A stretch of DNA of 64,000 nt. It comes from CAIQQQ01 sp040399685. GTDB taxonomy: Bacteria; Pseudomonadota; Alphaproteobacteria; Acetobacterales; Acetobacteraceae. The position numbers and the translations under genes were made by a program. The stretch lies in contig JBBART010000013.1 in NCBI GenBank assembly GCA_040399685.1, positions 1 through 64,000 of the forward strand, given 5' to 3'. The notes under the pieces were generated by a model. That model saw nothing but the letters and a program-made list of their open reading frames with translations, searched no databases and was not told the DNA's origin. Shown one piece after another: positions 24,992 to 33,301 of this stretch (the stretch's first letter is position 1; the number at the start of each line of letters is the position of its first letter).

Positions 24992-25612
24992 TCAGGCGGC
25001 GATTTGAAGCGATGATGTGGAGGCGGCGTTGCCGGTGGATGATCCGCTGGCGGTGGTGGATTTGTAAGCTTGGAAGGCCTGCATGAAATCAGCCGTCAGG
25101 GTTTTGGCGAGGCCTTGCAGACCGGGGTTGCTGGTTGATGCCGCCGTGGTGGAACTTGCGGTGGCATTGGTGGCGGTGGACGTTGATGCGGTGGCTGTGG
25201 CGGCCTCGTCGCCGTCGTTCTCCGGCTGATGGTGATGGCCGTGGACATGGGCGGCGCTGCTGGTGCTGCCCCCGCTTTGGAGTTGGCTCACCAGTGAATT
25301 CATGTCATTGGCCAGCGTGGTGAGGGGATCAGCCGTGCTGGCTGTGCTGCCAGTGCTGGGCGTGGCCGAAGCCGTAGCCGACGTGGCGCTCGACGACGAA
25401 CCTTGCAGCGACACAAGCGCCGCCTGAAGATCGGCGGCCAGCTTTTCGAACGGGTTGGTGCTGCCAGACCCTTGAGACGCCCCCTGATACGTCCCTTGGG
25501 CCGTGACCTGAGACCCGCTATCAGTCGGCGGCGGTTTGCGATCCGGCGGTGGTGGCCGCATGGCCTGCAAAGCAGAGCTTTGCTGGACCGAACTTGTAGC
25601 GCTGATCGACAT
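24992..25612 (-). CDS. Ser/Thr/Ala-rich protein of unknown function with His cluster
   Basis: A 206-residue, highly biased protein. It begins SISATSSVQQSSALQAM, is followed by a proline-rich stretch, and has three short amphipathic segments (NPFEKLAADLQAALVSLQ, DPLTTLANDMNSLVSQLQ, GLQGLAKTLTADFMQAFQAY) separated by Ser/Thr/Ala linkers. A histidine cluster HVHGHHH lies in the middle. No signal peptide, membrane helix or catalytic motif is visible. The three helices look like diverged repeats of one unit. The ATG at 25612 is preceded by GGAG at 7 nt. Similar low-complexity His-containing proteins occur in other proteobacteria without known function. It could bind metal, but that is speculative. 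Confidence 0.6.
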   Translation of the reverse strand: MSISATSSVQQSSALQAMRPPPPDRKPPPTDSGSQVTAQGTYQGASQGSGSTNPFEKLAADLQAALVSLQGSSSSATSATASATPSTGSTASTADPLTTLANDMNSLVSQLQSGGSTSSAAHVHGHHHQPENDGDEAATATASTSTATNATASSTTAASTSNPGLQGLAKTLTADFMQAFQAYKSTTASGSSTGNAASTSSLQIAA

Positions 25613-25717
25613 CGAAGAACTCCATGGCTGGCCCTGCGCACAATGCACGTGGCACCCTTGAGGCCGAGCAATCGCTGTGCCGTGGCCCGCCTCCGGAATT
25701 CAGCAGGAAAACCTTAA

Positions 25718-25740
25718 CGCCCGGCAAAGATTGCCGGGCG
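25718..25740 (-). terminator. Terminator downstream of mrp
   Basis: A perfect 10-bp stem (CGCCCGGCAA, 25718-25727, with its complement at 25731-25740) around AGA. On the minus strand it follows the mrp stop by 34 bp and is followed by TTAAGGTTTT. Confidence 0.7.
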
Positions 25741-25774
25741 AAAACGGTCGCGTCGGTATTTTCTGCCGGCGCTA

Positions 25775-26854
25775 TCAGTCGATGACGATGCGCGGCCCCG
25801 CCTGCACCGGCTCGCGCACCTTGTCCCACAGCCTGCGCGCGATCGCGGCGAACGCCTTGGCCGCCACGCCGTCCGGATCGGCGGCCACGATCGGCGTTCC
25901 GGCATCCGCACCGGTGCGGATATCCAGCAGCAGCGGAATTTCACCGAGGAATTCGGTGCCAAGTCGGGTGGCCTCCGCCCTGGCGCCGCCATGGCCGAAG
26001 ATGTGCGACTCGTGGCCGCAGTTCGGGCAGCAGAACAGGCTCATATTCTCGACCAGCCCCAGAACCGGAACCTTTGTGCGCTCGAACATCCGCACGCCGC
26101 GGCGCGCATCGATCAGGGCGATATCCTGCGGCGTGGACACGATGACAGCTCCGGCCAGGCTCACGCGCTGGGCCATCGTCAGTTGCGCATCCCCGGTGCC
26201 GGGCGGCATGTCCACCAGCATAATGTCCAGATTGCCCCATTCCACCTGGCCCATCATCTGCTCCAGCGCGCCCATCACCATCGGGCCGCGCCAGATCATC
26301 GGCGTCTCCTCCTCCACCAGGAAGCCGATCGACATCGCCTTCAGCCCCCAGGCCTCCAGCGGCATCATCCGGTCGCCACGCACCTCCGGCTTGCGGTTCA
26401 GCCCGAGCATGCGGGGCAGGGAGGGGCCGTAGATGTCGGCGTCCAGCAGGCCAACCTTCAGGCCCATCTGCGCCAGCGCCACGGCCAGATTGACGGCGGT
26501 GGTGGATTTGCCAACCCCGCCCTTGCCGCTGGCGATGGCCACGATGGCGGCCACGTTGGGCAGCAGCATCGGCTTGCCCGCAGGCTTCGCGGCGGGGGCG
26601 CCCTGGGTGTGGGCGGTCAGCACGGCCGAGGCGTTGCGCACGCCGGCCACGCTGGCCAGCGCCCGTTCGGCGGCGATCCGCACAGGTTCCATAGCACCGG
26701 CATTGGCGCGATCGGTCAGCAGGCTGACCTGAACGAGGCCGTCCCTTGTGCTGATATCGCCGACAATTCCGGCCGCCACGATGTCGCGGCCGGTGGCGGG
26801 ATCGATCACGCGGGCCAGTGCGGCACGCAGGCTCTGTTGGGTGGGCTCGGTCAT
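25775..26854 (-). CDS. mrp: Mrp/NBP35 family Fe-S cluster carrier ATPase
   Basis: A 359-residue cytoplasmic P-loop ATPase (ApbC/Mrp) that binds and transfers an iron-sulfur cluster. An N-terminal MIP18-like domain (about 1-80, ALARVIDPATGRDIVAAGIV) precedes the ATPase with the deviant Walker A SGKGGVGKST, the DADIYGPSLPRMLG segment, LVDMPPGTGDAQLT, and the CPNC pair within FCCPNCGHE that ligands the cluster. The ATG at 26854 was chosen because family similarity starts there; the frame stays open for 160 codons upstream, but that part is Pro/Gly-rich and antisense to hflK. It is divergent from hflKC, with about 130 bp between. Confidence 0.95.
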   Translation of the reverse strand: MTEPTQQSLRAALARVIDPATGRDIVAAGIVGDISTRDGLVQVSLLTDRANAGAMEPVRIAAERALASVAGVRNASAVLTAHTQGAPAAKPAGKPMLLPNVAAIVAIASGKGGVGKSTTAVNLAVALAQMGLKVGLLDADIYGPSLPRMLGLNRKPEVRGDRMMPLEAWGLKAMSIGFLVEEETPMIWRGPMVMGALEQMMGQVEWGNLDIMLVDMPPGTGDAQLTMAQRVSLAGAVIVSTPQDIALIDARRGVRMFERTKVPVLGLVENMSLFCCPNCGHESHIFGHGGARAEATRLGTEFLGEIPLLLDIRTGADAGTPIVAADPDGVAAKAFAAIARRLWDKVREPVQAGPRIVID

Positions 26855-26984
26855 TGCCTTGAAAACCTTTGTGTGCCGGTCAATATGCAAGTGCTGACGC
26901 GATATGGCGAAGCTGAGCCGCAATGCCAATGGCGGCAGGCTTCGCAGCGCTGGACGGGATACCCACAGGAGCAGCGCGAAACAC

Positions 26985-28328
26985 ATGCCTTCAAACACCG
27001 ACGGCCCAGCAAACGGGCCTGCGAGCGCCCTGTCACCCCATGGCGCATTGCTGCATGAAAATAATCCTTGGGGCACACCCCAGCCGGAAGACAAGCCACG
27101 TCCGCAAGACCCGGAACGCCCGCGCAATCCCTGGGGAGCACCGCCAGGGGGCGGCAACCGCAACAGCGGCCAGCGCCCGCCTGACCTGGATGAGTTGATC
27201 GCGCGCGCCCAGCAGGCCATTCGCGGCGTCTTGCCGCCCGGTTTCGGCGGTGGGCGTCCGCGTGGGCCATCCGGCGGCGGTGGTGGCGGTGGCGGCGGCG
27301 CTTTCATCGGCGGCCTGGGCCTGCGCAGTGTCGGCTTCATCGGCCTTGCCGTGGTCGGCGTCTGGTTGGCCAGCGGCTTTTACCGCGTGCAGCCAGATGA
27401 GCAGGGTGCGGTTCTGCGCTTCGGCGCATTCAACCGCACCACCTTGCCCGGTCTGAACTACCATCTGCCCTGGCCGGTCGAGACCGTGCTGCGCCCGGCT
27501 GTCACCCGCATCAACCGGATCGATATTGGCTATCGCTCTGGCTCGGGCGATGCTCGCACCGTGTCCGGACGGGACAATCCGCTGCGCGATGTGGCGGAAG
27601 AAAGCCTGATGCTGACCGGCGATGAGAATATCATCGACATCAACGCCGCCGTGTTCTGGCGCATCCGCGATGCTGGCGCCTTCCTGTTCGCCACCCGCAA
27701 TCCGGCCATCACGGTGAAATCCGCCGCCGAATCGGTGATGCGCGAAGTGATCGGCCGCACGCCGATCCAACCGGCGCTGACGGATGCCCGTGCGCAGATC
27801 GAGGCCGCCGTGGCCAAGGGGGTGCAGACCATTCTCGATCAGTACGGCTCGGGCGTGGAGATCACCCAGGTTCAGCTGCAGAAGGTCGATCCGCCGGCTG
27901 CCGTCATTGAAAGCTTCCGCGACGTGCAGCGCGCCAACACCGATGCCGACCGCATGCGCAACGAGGCCGAAAGCTATCGGAACGACATTGTGCCGCGTGC
28001 CCGCGGTGATGCCGCCCGCCTGACGGCCGAGGCCGACGGCGCTCGCCAGTCCTCGATCGCCGAGGCCACCGGCCAGGCGCAGCGCTTTCTGTCGGTGCTG
28101 AACGCCTACAACGCTGCGAAGGACGTGACCATGCAGCGCCTCTACATCGAGACGATGCAGGAAATTCTGACCAAGACGCCGACCGTGGTCGTTGATGCCG
28201 GCGTGCAGGGCGTGGTGCCGTACCTGCCGCTGGGAGAACTGGGCCGCAACGCGGCACCGGCAGTCCCCGCACAGCCGCCCGTTCCCGCGCTCAATGCGCC
28301 TATGCCCAACCGGGGAGTCGCGAAATGA
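26985..28328 (+). CDS. hflK: FtsH protease regulator HflK
   Basis: A 447-residue single-pass membrane protein that with HflC forms a large complex around the FtsH protease. It has a Pro/Gly/Asn-rich cytoplasmic N-terminus with a Gly-run at about 95-105, one transmembrane helix at about 110-130, an SPFH/band-7 domain (FYRVQPDEQGAVLRFG through YGSGVEITQVQLQKVDPP) and a long alpha-helical region (EAESYRNDIVPRARGDAARL). The ATG at 26985 has AGGAG about 12 nt upstream; an ATG at 26904 is also in frame. The stop overlaps the hflC ATG. Confidence 0.93.
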   Translation: MPSNTDGPANGPASALSPHGALLHENNPWGTPQPEDKPRPQDPERPRNPWGAPPGGGNRNSGQRPPDLDELIARAQQAIRGVLPPGFGGGRPRGPSGGGGGGGGGAFIGGLGLRSVGFIGLAVVGVWLASGFYRVQPDEQGAVLRFGAFNRTTLPGLNYHLPWPVETVLRPAVTRINRIDIGYRSGSGDARTVSGRDNPLRDVAEESLMLTGDENIIDINAAVFWRIRDAGAFLFATRNPAITVKSAAESVMREVIGRTPIQPALTDARAQIEAAVAKGVQTILDQYGSGVEITQVQLQKVDPPAAVIESFRDVQRANTDADRMRNEAESYRNDIVPRARGDAARLTAEADGARQSSIAEATGQAQRFLSVLNAYNAAKDVTMQRLYIETMQEILTKTPTVVVDAGVQGVVPYLPLGELGRNAAPAVPAQPPVPALNAPMPNRGVAK

Positions 28329-29224
28329 GCGCGCTTGGAAACAGAATCGGTCTCGGCGCCATCGCCGTGGCTTTCGTGGCCGTGATCGGCGTTGGCTCAT
28401 CGCTGTTCACGGTGCGTCAGACCGAACAGGTGTTGATCACGCGTCTGGGGCAGCCGCGCCAGATCATCACCGACCCAGGACTGCACATGAAGGTGCCGTT
28501 GCTGGACACGGTGATCAGCTTCGATCGTCGGCTGTTGGATTACGAATTGCCGCCCGAGGAAGTCATTCTGGGTGACCAGCGTCGGGTGATCGTGGACAGC
28601 TTCACTCGCTTCCGCATCACTGACCCGCTGCGCTACTATCAGGCGGTGGGCGCCACCGAGGATGGCATCCGCGGTCGGCTGAACTCGGTCGTGTCGTCGT
28701 CCCTGCGTCGCGTGCTGGGCAACGAGCAGCTGCTGAGCGTGCTGTCGTCTGACCGCAGCCGGATCATGGGGTTGATCCGTGACCAGGTGAGCAGCGAAAT
28801 GACCGGCTTCGGCATATCCATCGAAGACGTGCGGATTCGCCGTGCGGACCTGCCGGAGGAGAACACCCAGGCCGTTCTGCAGCGCATGCAGTCCGAACGT
28901 GACCGCGTGGCGCGTCAGGCGCGTGCCGAAGGTGCCGAGGCATCCTCGCGCATCCGGGCCGATGCCGAGCGTGAGCGCACGGTGCTGCTCGCCGATGCCC
29001 GCGCCACCGCCGACAAGTTGCGCGGCCTTGGTGAGGGCGAGGCGATCGCCACCTACGCGGCTGCGTTTCAGCGCGATCCGCATTTCTTTGAAGTGTGGCG
29101 CACCTTGCAGGCCTACCGCGAAGCGTTCGCCGCTGGAACCTCACGCCTTGTGATGTCGCCCAACGCCGACTTCCTGAAATTGCTGCGCGACGCACCGAAG
29201 CCGGTGGCCAATGCAGCGCCGTAA
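28325..29224 (+). CDS. hflC: FtsH protease regulator HflC
   Basis: A 299-residue partner of HflK. An N-terminal transmembrane helix (about 10-30) is followed by the band-7 domain (VRQTEQVLITRLGQPRQII, GLHMKVPLLDTVISFDRRLL) and a helical segment (RMQSERDRVARQARAEGAEA). The ATG overlaps the hflK stop codon, giving fixed stoichiometric expression. A Deg protease follows immediately, the usual hflK-hflC-degP order of alphaproteobacteria. Confidence 0.95.
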   Translation: MSALGNRIGLGAIAVAFVAVIGVGSSLFTVRQTEQVLITRLGQPRQIITDPGLHMKVPLLDTVISFDRRLLDYELPPEEVILGDQRRVIVDSFTRFRITDPLRYYQAVGATEDGIRGRLNSVVSSSLRRVLGNEQLLSVLSSDRSRIMGLIRDQVSSEMTGFGISIEDVRIRRADLPEENTQAVLQRMQSERDRVARQARAEGAEASSRIRADAERERTVLLADARATADKLRGLGEGEAIATYAAAFQRDPHFFEVWRTLQAYREAFAAGTSRLVMSPNADFLKLLRDAPKPVANAAP

Positions 29225-29258
29225 CATGCGTGAAACCGACCTGAGAGGAGCCTTGCCC

Positions 29259-30749
29259 ATGCGTCTTGTTTCATCCCGCATCCTGACCACGACCTTCGTG
29301 GCCGCATCGATCCTGATGGCGGCGCCGGCCTTCGCCCGCCCCGGGCCGGATGGTTTCGCCGACCTTGCGGCGAAGCTGCTCCCCGGCGTGGTCAACATCG
29401 CCTCCACCCAGGTGGTCAAGGGCAATGCCGACCAAGGGCCGGAAATTCCGATGTTTCCACCCGGGTCGCCGATGGAGCGGTTCTTTCGCGAGTTCCAGGA
29501 GAAGAACAAGCGACCGAACCAGCCGAACGCGCCGCAGGAGAGCCGCAAGTCGCAAAGCCTCGGCTCGGGCTTCATCATCGACGCCACGGGCTACATCGTC
29601 ACCAACAACCACGTGATTGATGGTGCGGACGAGATCAACGTCATCCTGCAGGACGACACCACCATCAAGGCCACGCTGGTGGGCCGCGACGAGAAGGTGG
29701 ACATCGCGCTGCTGAAGATCGTGACCGATCATCCGCTCGTTGCGGTGCCCTTCGGTGACAGCGACAAGGAGCGGGTGGGGGACTGGGTGCTGGCCATCGG
29801 CAATCCATTCGGCCTGGGCGGCACCGTGACCGCCGGTATTGTTTCGGCCCGTGGCCGCAACATCAACCAGGGATCGTATGACGATTTCATCCAGACCGAT
29901 GCCGCTATCAACCAGGGCAATTCCGGCGGCCCGCTGTTCAACATGGACGGCGAGGTGATCGGCATCAACACCGCCATCTATTCGCGCTCTGGCGGCTCGA
30001 TCGGGCTTGGCTTCTCCATCCCGTCCAACCAGGCGAAGAACGTGGTCATGCAGTTGCGTGACTTCGGCCGCGCCCGTCGTGGCTGGCTGGGTGTGAAGAT
30101 CCAGCAGGTGACGCCGGATATCGCCGAGAGCCTGGGGCTGAAGGAGCCGGCCGGCGCCATGATCGCCAGTGCCGACGAGAACGGTCCGGCCGCCGCCGCC
30201 AAGATTCAGGGTGGCGACATCGTGCTGAAGTTCAACGGCCAGGACGTGAAGGAGATGCGCTTCCTGCCGCGTCTGGTGGCCGAGACGGCCATCGGCAAGC
30301 AGGTGCCGGTGACGGTGTGGCGCGACGGCAAGGAACGCACGCTGCAGGTGACGGTGGGCGAGTTGCCCGACGACGCCAAGCCGCTCCTGGCATCGACCAC
30401 GCCGGACAAGCCCGTCAATCCGAAGTCGACCGAACTGGTCGGCATGGGCATGAAGATCGCGCCGATCACCAGCGACAACCGGGAGAAGTTCCAGATTCCG
30501 GCTGATCAGAAGGGCGTGCTGATCACTGATGTCGCACCCGGTTCACCGGCTGCGGAAAAGGGCCTCAAGCCAGGCGACATCATCGTGGAAGTCCAGCAGG
30601 AGGAGGTCAAAACCCCCGCCGACGTCACGGATCGGGTGGAGCGTTTCCGCAAGGCCAACCGTCGTTCGGTGCTGATGCTGATCCAGACCGCCGATGGCCT
30701 GCATTGGGTGCCGCTGACGCTAGCCGCAGCGAAAGGTCAGGGTGGCTGA
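29259..30749 (+). CDS. degP: Periplasmic Do/Deg-type serine protease
   Basis: A 496-residue HtrA-family protease with a signal peptide at 1-27 (ending APAFA). Its chymotrypsin-like domain has a complete triad: His118 (VTNNHVID), Asp148 (VDIALLK) and Ser222 (QGNSGGPL). Two PDZ domains follow (about 275-365 and 395-490), each with a GDI loop. It degrades or refolds misfolded envelope proteins. The ATG at 29259 has AGAGGAG upstream and is chosen over an ATG at 29211 that overlaps hflC. DegP, DegQ and MucD-type names are not separable from sequence alone. It is convergent with the TPR gene, 37 bp away. Confidence 0.93.
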   Translation: MRLVSSRILTTTFVAASILMAAPAFARPGPDGFADLAAKLLPGVVNIASTQVVKGNADQGPEIPMFPPGSPMERFFREFQEKNKRPNQPNAPQESRKSQSLGSGFIIDATGYIVTNNHVIDGADEINVILQDDTTIKATLVGRDEKVDIALLKIVTDHPLVAVPFGDSDKERVGDWVLAIGNPFGLGGTVTAGIVSARGRNINQGSYDDFIQTDAAINQGNSGGPLFNMDGEVIGINTAIYSRSGGSIGLGFSIPSNQAKNVVMQLRDFGRARRGWLGVKIQQVTPDIAESLGLKEPAGAMIASADENGPAAAAKIQGGDIVLKFNGQDVKEMRFLPRLVAETAIGKQVPVTVWRDGKERTLQVTVGELPDDAKPLLASTTPDKPVNPKSTELVGMGMKIAPITSDNREKFQIPADQKGVLITDVAPGSPAAEKGLKPGDIIVEVQQEEVKTPADVTDRVERFRKANRRSVLMLIQTADGLHWVPLTLAAAKGQGG

Positions 30750-30786
30750 TGGAGAGGCTTTCCGTCCAGCCGTGGCGCTGTTCGCG

Positions 30787-31626
30787 CTATCGCTGGACGG
30801 GGCCGGCTTCGAGAAGGGCCAGGTTCTGTTCCGCCAGATCAGCGGTCGCGGAATCTGGCGCCAGGCTGATTGCCCGTTCCCAATCCCCGCGAGCACCCTT
30901 GGCATCATTGCGGCGCTGCCGGAGGATGCCGCGTTCGAGCAGGGCTTCCGGCCGGTCCGGGTCCAGCAGCAAGGCGCGGTCGATATCGTCCTGGGCAAGT
31001 TCAGGCCGTCCCATATGACGCCAGGCGGAGCCCCGGAAGACGTAGGCATCGATTCGCCTGGGGTCGATGTCCAAGGCAGCCGTCAGGTCGTCGATGCTGT
31101 CCTGGTAGCGTTCCAGCAGGCCGCCAGCCACCGCACGGTCCACCAGCAGATCTCCGTCATCTGGCGACAGTGACAGCGCCAGGGTGGCAGCGCCGAACGC
31201 ATGCTCCGCATCGCCAGCCATGAGCCAGGCCTGATCAGCCTGGCCATAGACGGTGGCGCGGGAGAGGGCGGTGCCGAGGCTTTTGGCCGCGAGTTGTTCC
31301 AGCATGTCTGCGCCCTTTTCAGGCTCGCCGAGGGCCACGATGGACAGGGCCAGACAATGCGTGGCGCCATCGCTGCCGCCAGTGGCCTCCCATGCTTCGG
31401 CGAAACGCGCTGCACCGGCAGGGTCGTTGGCCAGCATACCCAGGCATTTTTCATAATCGCCGCCTTCGGCGATACGGGGTGGAACGGGCGGAATCGGCAA
31501 TGGCCCGTCATCCTCCACCGATTCGATGGGTTCGACGGGTTCGCCCCGCAGGGTCCACCAAGTTCCGCTGGCGGCCGCCAGCACCAGAAGTGCTGCTCCG
31601 CCGATCATCGCATTTCGCGTTTTCAT
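30787..31626 (-). CDS. TPR-repeat protein, membrane-anchored
   Basis: A 279-residue protein with one N-terminal hydrophobic helix (about 8-27, GGAALLVLAAASGTWWTL), probably a signal anchor or uncleaved signal, then an acidic Pro-rich linker and about four tetratricopeptide units. The C-terminal repeats are clear: IDDLTAALDIDPRRIDAYV, AQDDIDRALLLDPDRPEALL and ARGDWERAISLAPDS. TPRs are protein-interaction scaffolds. The neighbours give no firm clue; proximity to degP suggests an envelope role. The start at 31626 places the hydrophobic segment at the N-terminus; longer in-frame extensions are antisense to the next gene. Confidence 0.75.
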   Translation of the reverse strand: MKTRNAMIGGAALLVLAAASGTWWTLRGEPVEPIESVEDDGPLPIPPVPPRIAEGGDYEKCLGMLANDPAGAARFAEAWEATGGSDGATHCLALSIVALGEPEKGADMLEQLAAKSLGTALSRATVYGQADQAWLMAGDAEHAFGAATLALSLSPDDGDLLVDRAVAGGLLERYQDSIDDLTAALDIDPRRIDAYVFRGSAWRHMGRPELAQDDIDRALLLDPDRPEALLERGILRQRRNDAKGARGDWERAISLAPDSATADLAEQNLALLEAGPVQR

Positions 31627-31673
31627 GGCGCGCACAGTGTAGTCTGGTTGGCATGACGGGGGCAAACGCAGCG

Positions 31674-32570
31674 ATGTCTGATTCGTATTTGGTGATTTGC
31701 GGCTTGGGGTATTCCGGAACGGCCGTGGCCCGCGCCGCGCTGGCGGCAGGGATGCGCGTGACGGCGACCAGCCGCGATCCGGCTGGGGTGGTGGCGCCAG
31801 ATGGGGTGGAGGTGGTGGGGTTCGCCGAGGCGGGACCGGCCCTGGAAGCCGCCACGCATGTGCTGGCCACCGCGCCGCCGGGAGAAGCCGGGGACCCGGT
31901 GCTGCTGGAATACGGCGCGTTGCTTCAGCACTCCCGCCATCTGCGCTGGGCCGGCTATCTGTCCACCACCGGGGTCTATGGCGACCAGGGTGGCGGCTGG
32001 GTGGACGAGACAACGCCTGCCGCTGGCAGCAGCCCGCGCGCCCGGCGACGTCTGGCAGCCGAGCGCGCCTGGAGCGTGCTTGCCAGCCACGCGGCGGTGG
32101 ATCTGTTCCGGGTGGCAGGCATCTATGGCCCTGGACGGTCCATTTTCGACGATCTGCGTGCCGGCACCGCACGCCGGGTCATCAAGCCGGGTCATGCGTT
32201 CGGCCGCATTCACCGCGATGATATCGCCGGCGCCGTGATGGCCGCGATCCAGCAGAACCCGAAGCCGGGTGTGCGCGTGCTGCATCTGGCCGACGATGTG
32301 CCGGAGGAAAGTGCGGTCGTGACGCAAGCGGCGGCCCATATGCTGGGAATGGCGCCGCCACCCGGCATTTCCTATGCCGATGCGTTGCCCGGCATGGGCG
32401 ACATGGCGCGGAGCTTCTGGTCGGACAACCGCAAGGTGTCCTCCGCCATCACCCAGAAATTGCTCGGTTATCGGTGGCGGTATCCAGATTACCGCGCTGG
32501 TCTTGCGTCAATTCTCGCCGAGGAGCGTGGCGAGGGTGCGGACCAGCAAGGCGAGGTCACTGGGCCGTGA
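31674..32570 (+). CDS. NAD(P)-binding epimerase/dehydratase-like protein
   Basis: A 298-residue Rossmann-fold protein of the extended SDR type. The N-terminal motif is VICGLGYSGTAVARAALAAG, close to the YeeZ-like branch of nucleoside-diphosphate-sugar epimerases. The YLSTTGVYGDQGGGWVDET segment and RVAGIYGPGRS match SDR sequences, but the canonical YxxxK catalytic pair is not clear, so it may be atypical or a regulator. Start at 31674 or at the in-frame ATG at 31653. The last 63 bp overlap the convergent alpha/beta hydrolase gene. Confidence 0.75.
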   Translation: MSDSYLVICGLGYSGTAVARAALAAGMRVTATSRDPAGVVAPDGVEVVGFAEAGPALEAATHVLATAPPGEAGDPVLLEYGALLQHSRHLRWAGYLSTTGVYGDQGGGWVDETTPAAGSSPRARRRLAAERAWSVLASHAAVDLFRVAGIYGPGRSIFDDLRAGTARRVIKPGHAFGRIHRDDIAGAVMAAIQQNPKPGVRVLHLADDVPEESAVVTQAAAHMLGMAPPPGISYADALPGMGDMARSFWSDNRKVSSAITQKLLGYRWRYPDYRAGLASILAEERGEGADQQGEVTGP

Positions 32571-33257
32571 CAGCCGGTGGTCGCCGTCCTTGATCAAGAT
32601 AACCTGAACGTCGTCGCCGGTGATGCAGGCGGCCAGTTTCAGCGCGGTCTCCCACGGCACGTCCGGGTCGCGTTGGCCTTGCAGCAGGCGCACGGGGGCT
32701 GTCAGCGGAATCGGTCCGTCCAGGATGAGCTGGTTCCGCCCTTCCTCGATCAGCGCGTGGGTGATGACCAGGGGTTCGCCATAGTCGCTCGGCACGCTGA
32801 TCTGGCCGGCTTTGATCAAGGCCGCCTGTTCGTGCGGCGTCATCGACTGCCACATCAGCGTCTCGGTGAAATCCGGGGCTGCGGCGATGCCGATAAAGCC
32901 CGCGACTCGGACGCCCAGCATCCGCGCCAGCAGCAGCCCGATCCAGCCGCCCATCGATGAACCGACCAGGACGAGGGGGCCTTCGACACGGGATTCGATG
33001 ACGAGCCGTGCATCTTTGGCCCAGCTTCCAATGGTGCCTTGCTCGAACACACCCTCGCTGGCGCCATGGCCGGCGTAATCCAGCCGGAGCATCGCCTGTC
33101 CGGTTTCTGCACAAAAATTCCGTAATTCCAACGCCTTCGAGCCCATCATGTCGCTGCGAAAGCCCGGCAGGAACACGATTGTCGGCCCAGCACCCGGCAG
33201 ATGCGACCATGCCAGATGCACCCCGTCTGAGCGTCTCAGCGATCCTGTTTGTTCCAA
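32508..33257 (-). CDS. Alpha/beta hydrolase
   Basis: A 249-residue serine hydrolase. The oxyanion region is IVFLPGFRSDMMGSKA, the nucleophile elbow is GSSMGG (Ser at about residue 98), the acid is probably Asp in QGQRDPDVPW and the base His in KDGDHRLSRP. Overall it resembles the small ABHD10-like esterases or thioesterases. The substrate is unknown. The gene is convergent with and overlaps the epimerase-like gene, and is divergent from the glycosyltransferases with a 44-bp gap, so promoters must be compact. Confidence 0.85.
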   Translation of the reverse strand: MEQTGSLRRSDGVHLAWSHLPGAGPTIVFLPGFRSDMMGSKALELRNFCAETGQAMLRLDYAGHGASEGVFEQGTIGSWAKDARLVIESRVEGPLVLVGSSMGGWIGLLLARMLGVRVAGFIGIAAAPDFTETLMWQSMTPHEQAALIKAGQISVPSDYGEPLVITHALIEEGRNQLILDGPIPLTAPVRLLQGQRDPDVPWETALKLAACITGDDVQVILIKDGDHRLSRPSDLALLVRTLATLLGEN

Positions 33258-33301
33258 GGCCCGATCCTTCCAAACGCGTTGCTGCGTGGTATAGCCCGCT
33301 C

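Noticed and set aside
26855..27340. N-terminal extension of Mrp to 521 residues
   Set aside because: The added part is Pro/Gly-rich antisense of hflK, and Mrp family similarity begins at the ATG at 26854.
30787..32172. 461-codon version of the TPR protein
   Set aside because: The upstream 180 codons are antisense to the epimerase-like gene and Arg/Pro-rich; the hydrophobic anchor starts at the ATG at 31626.
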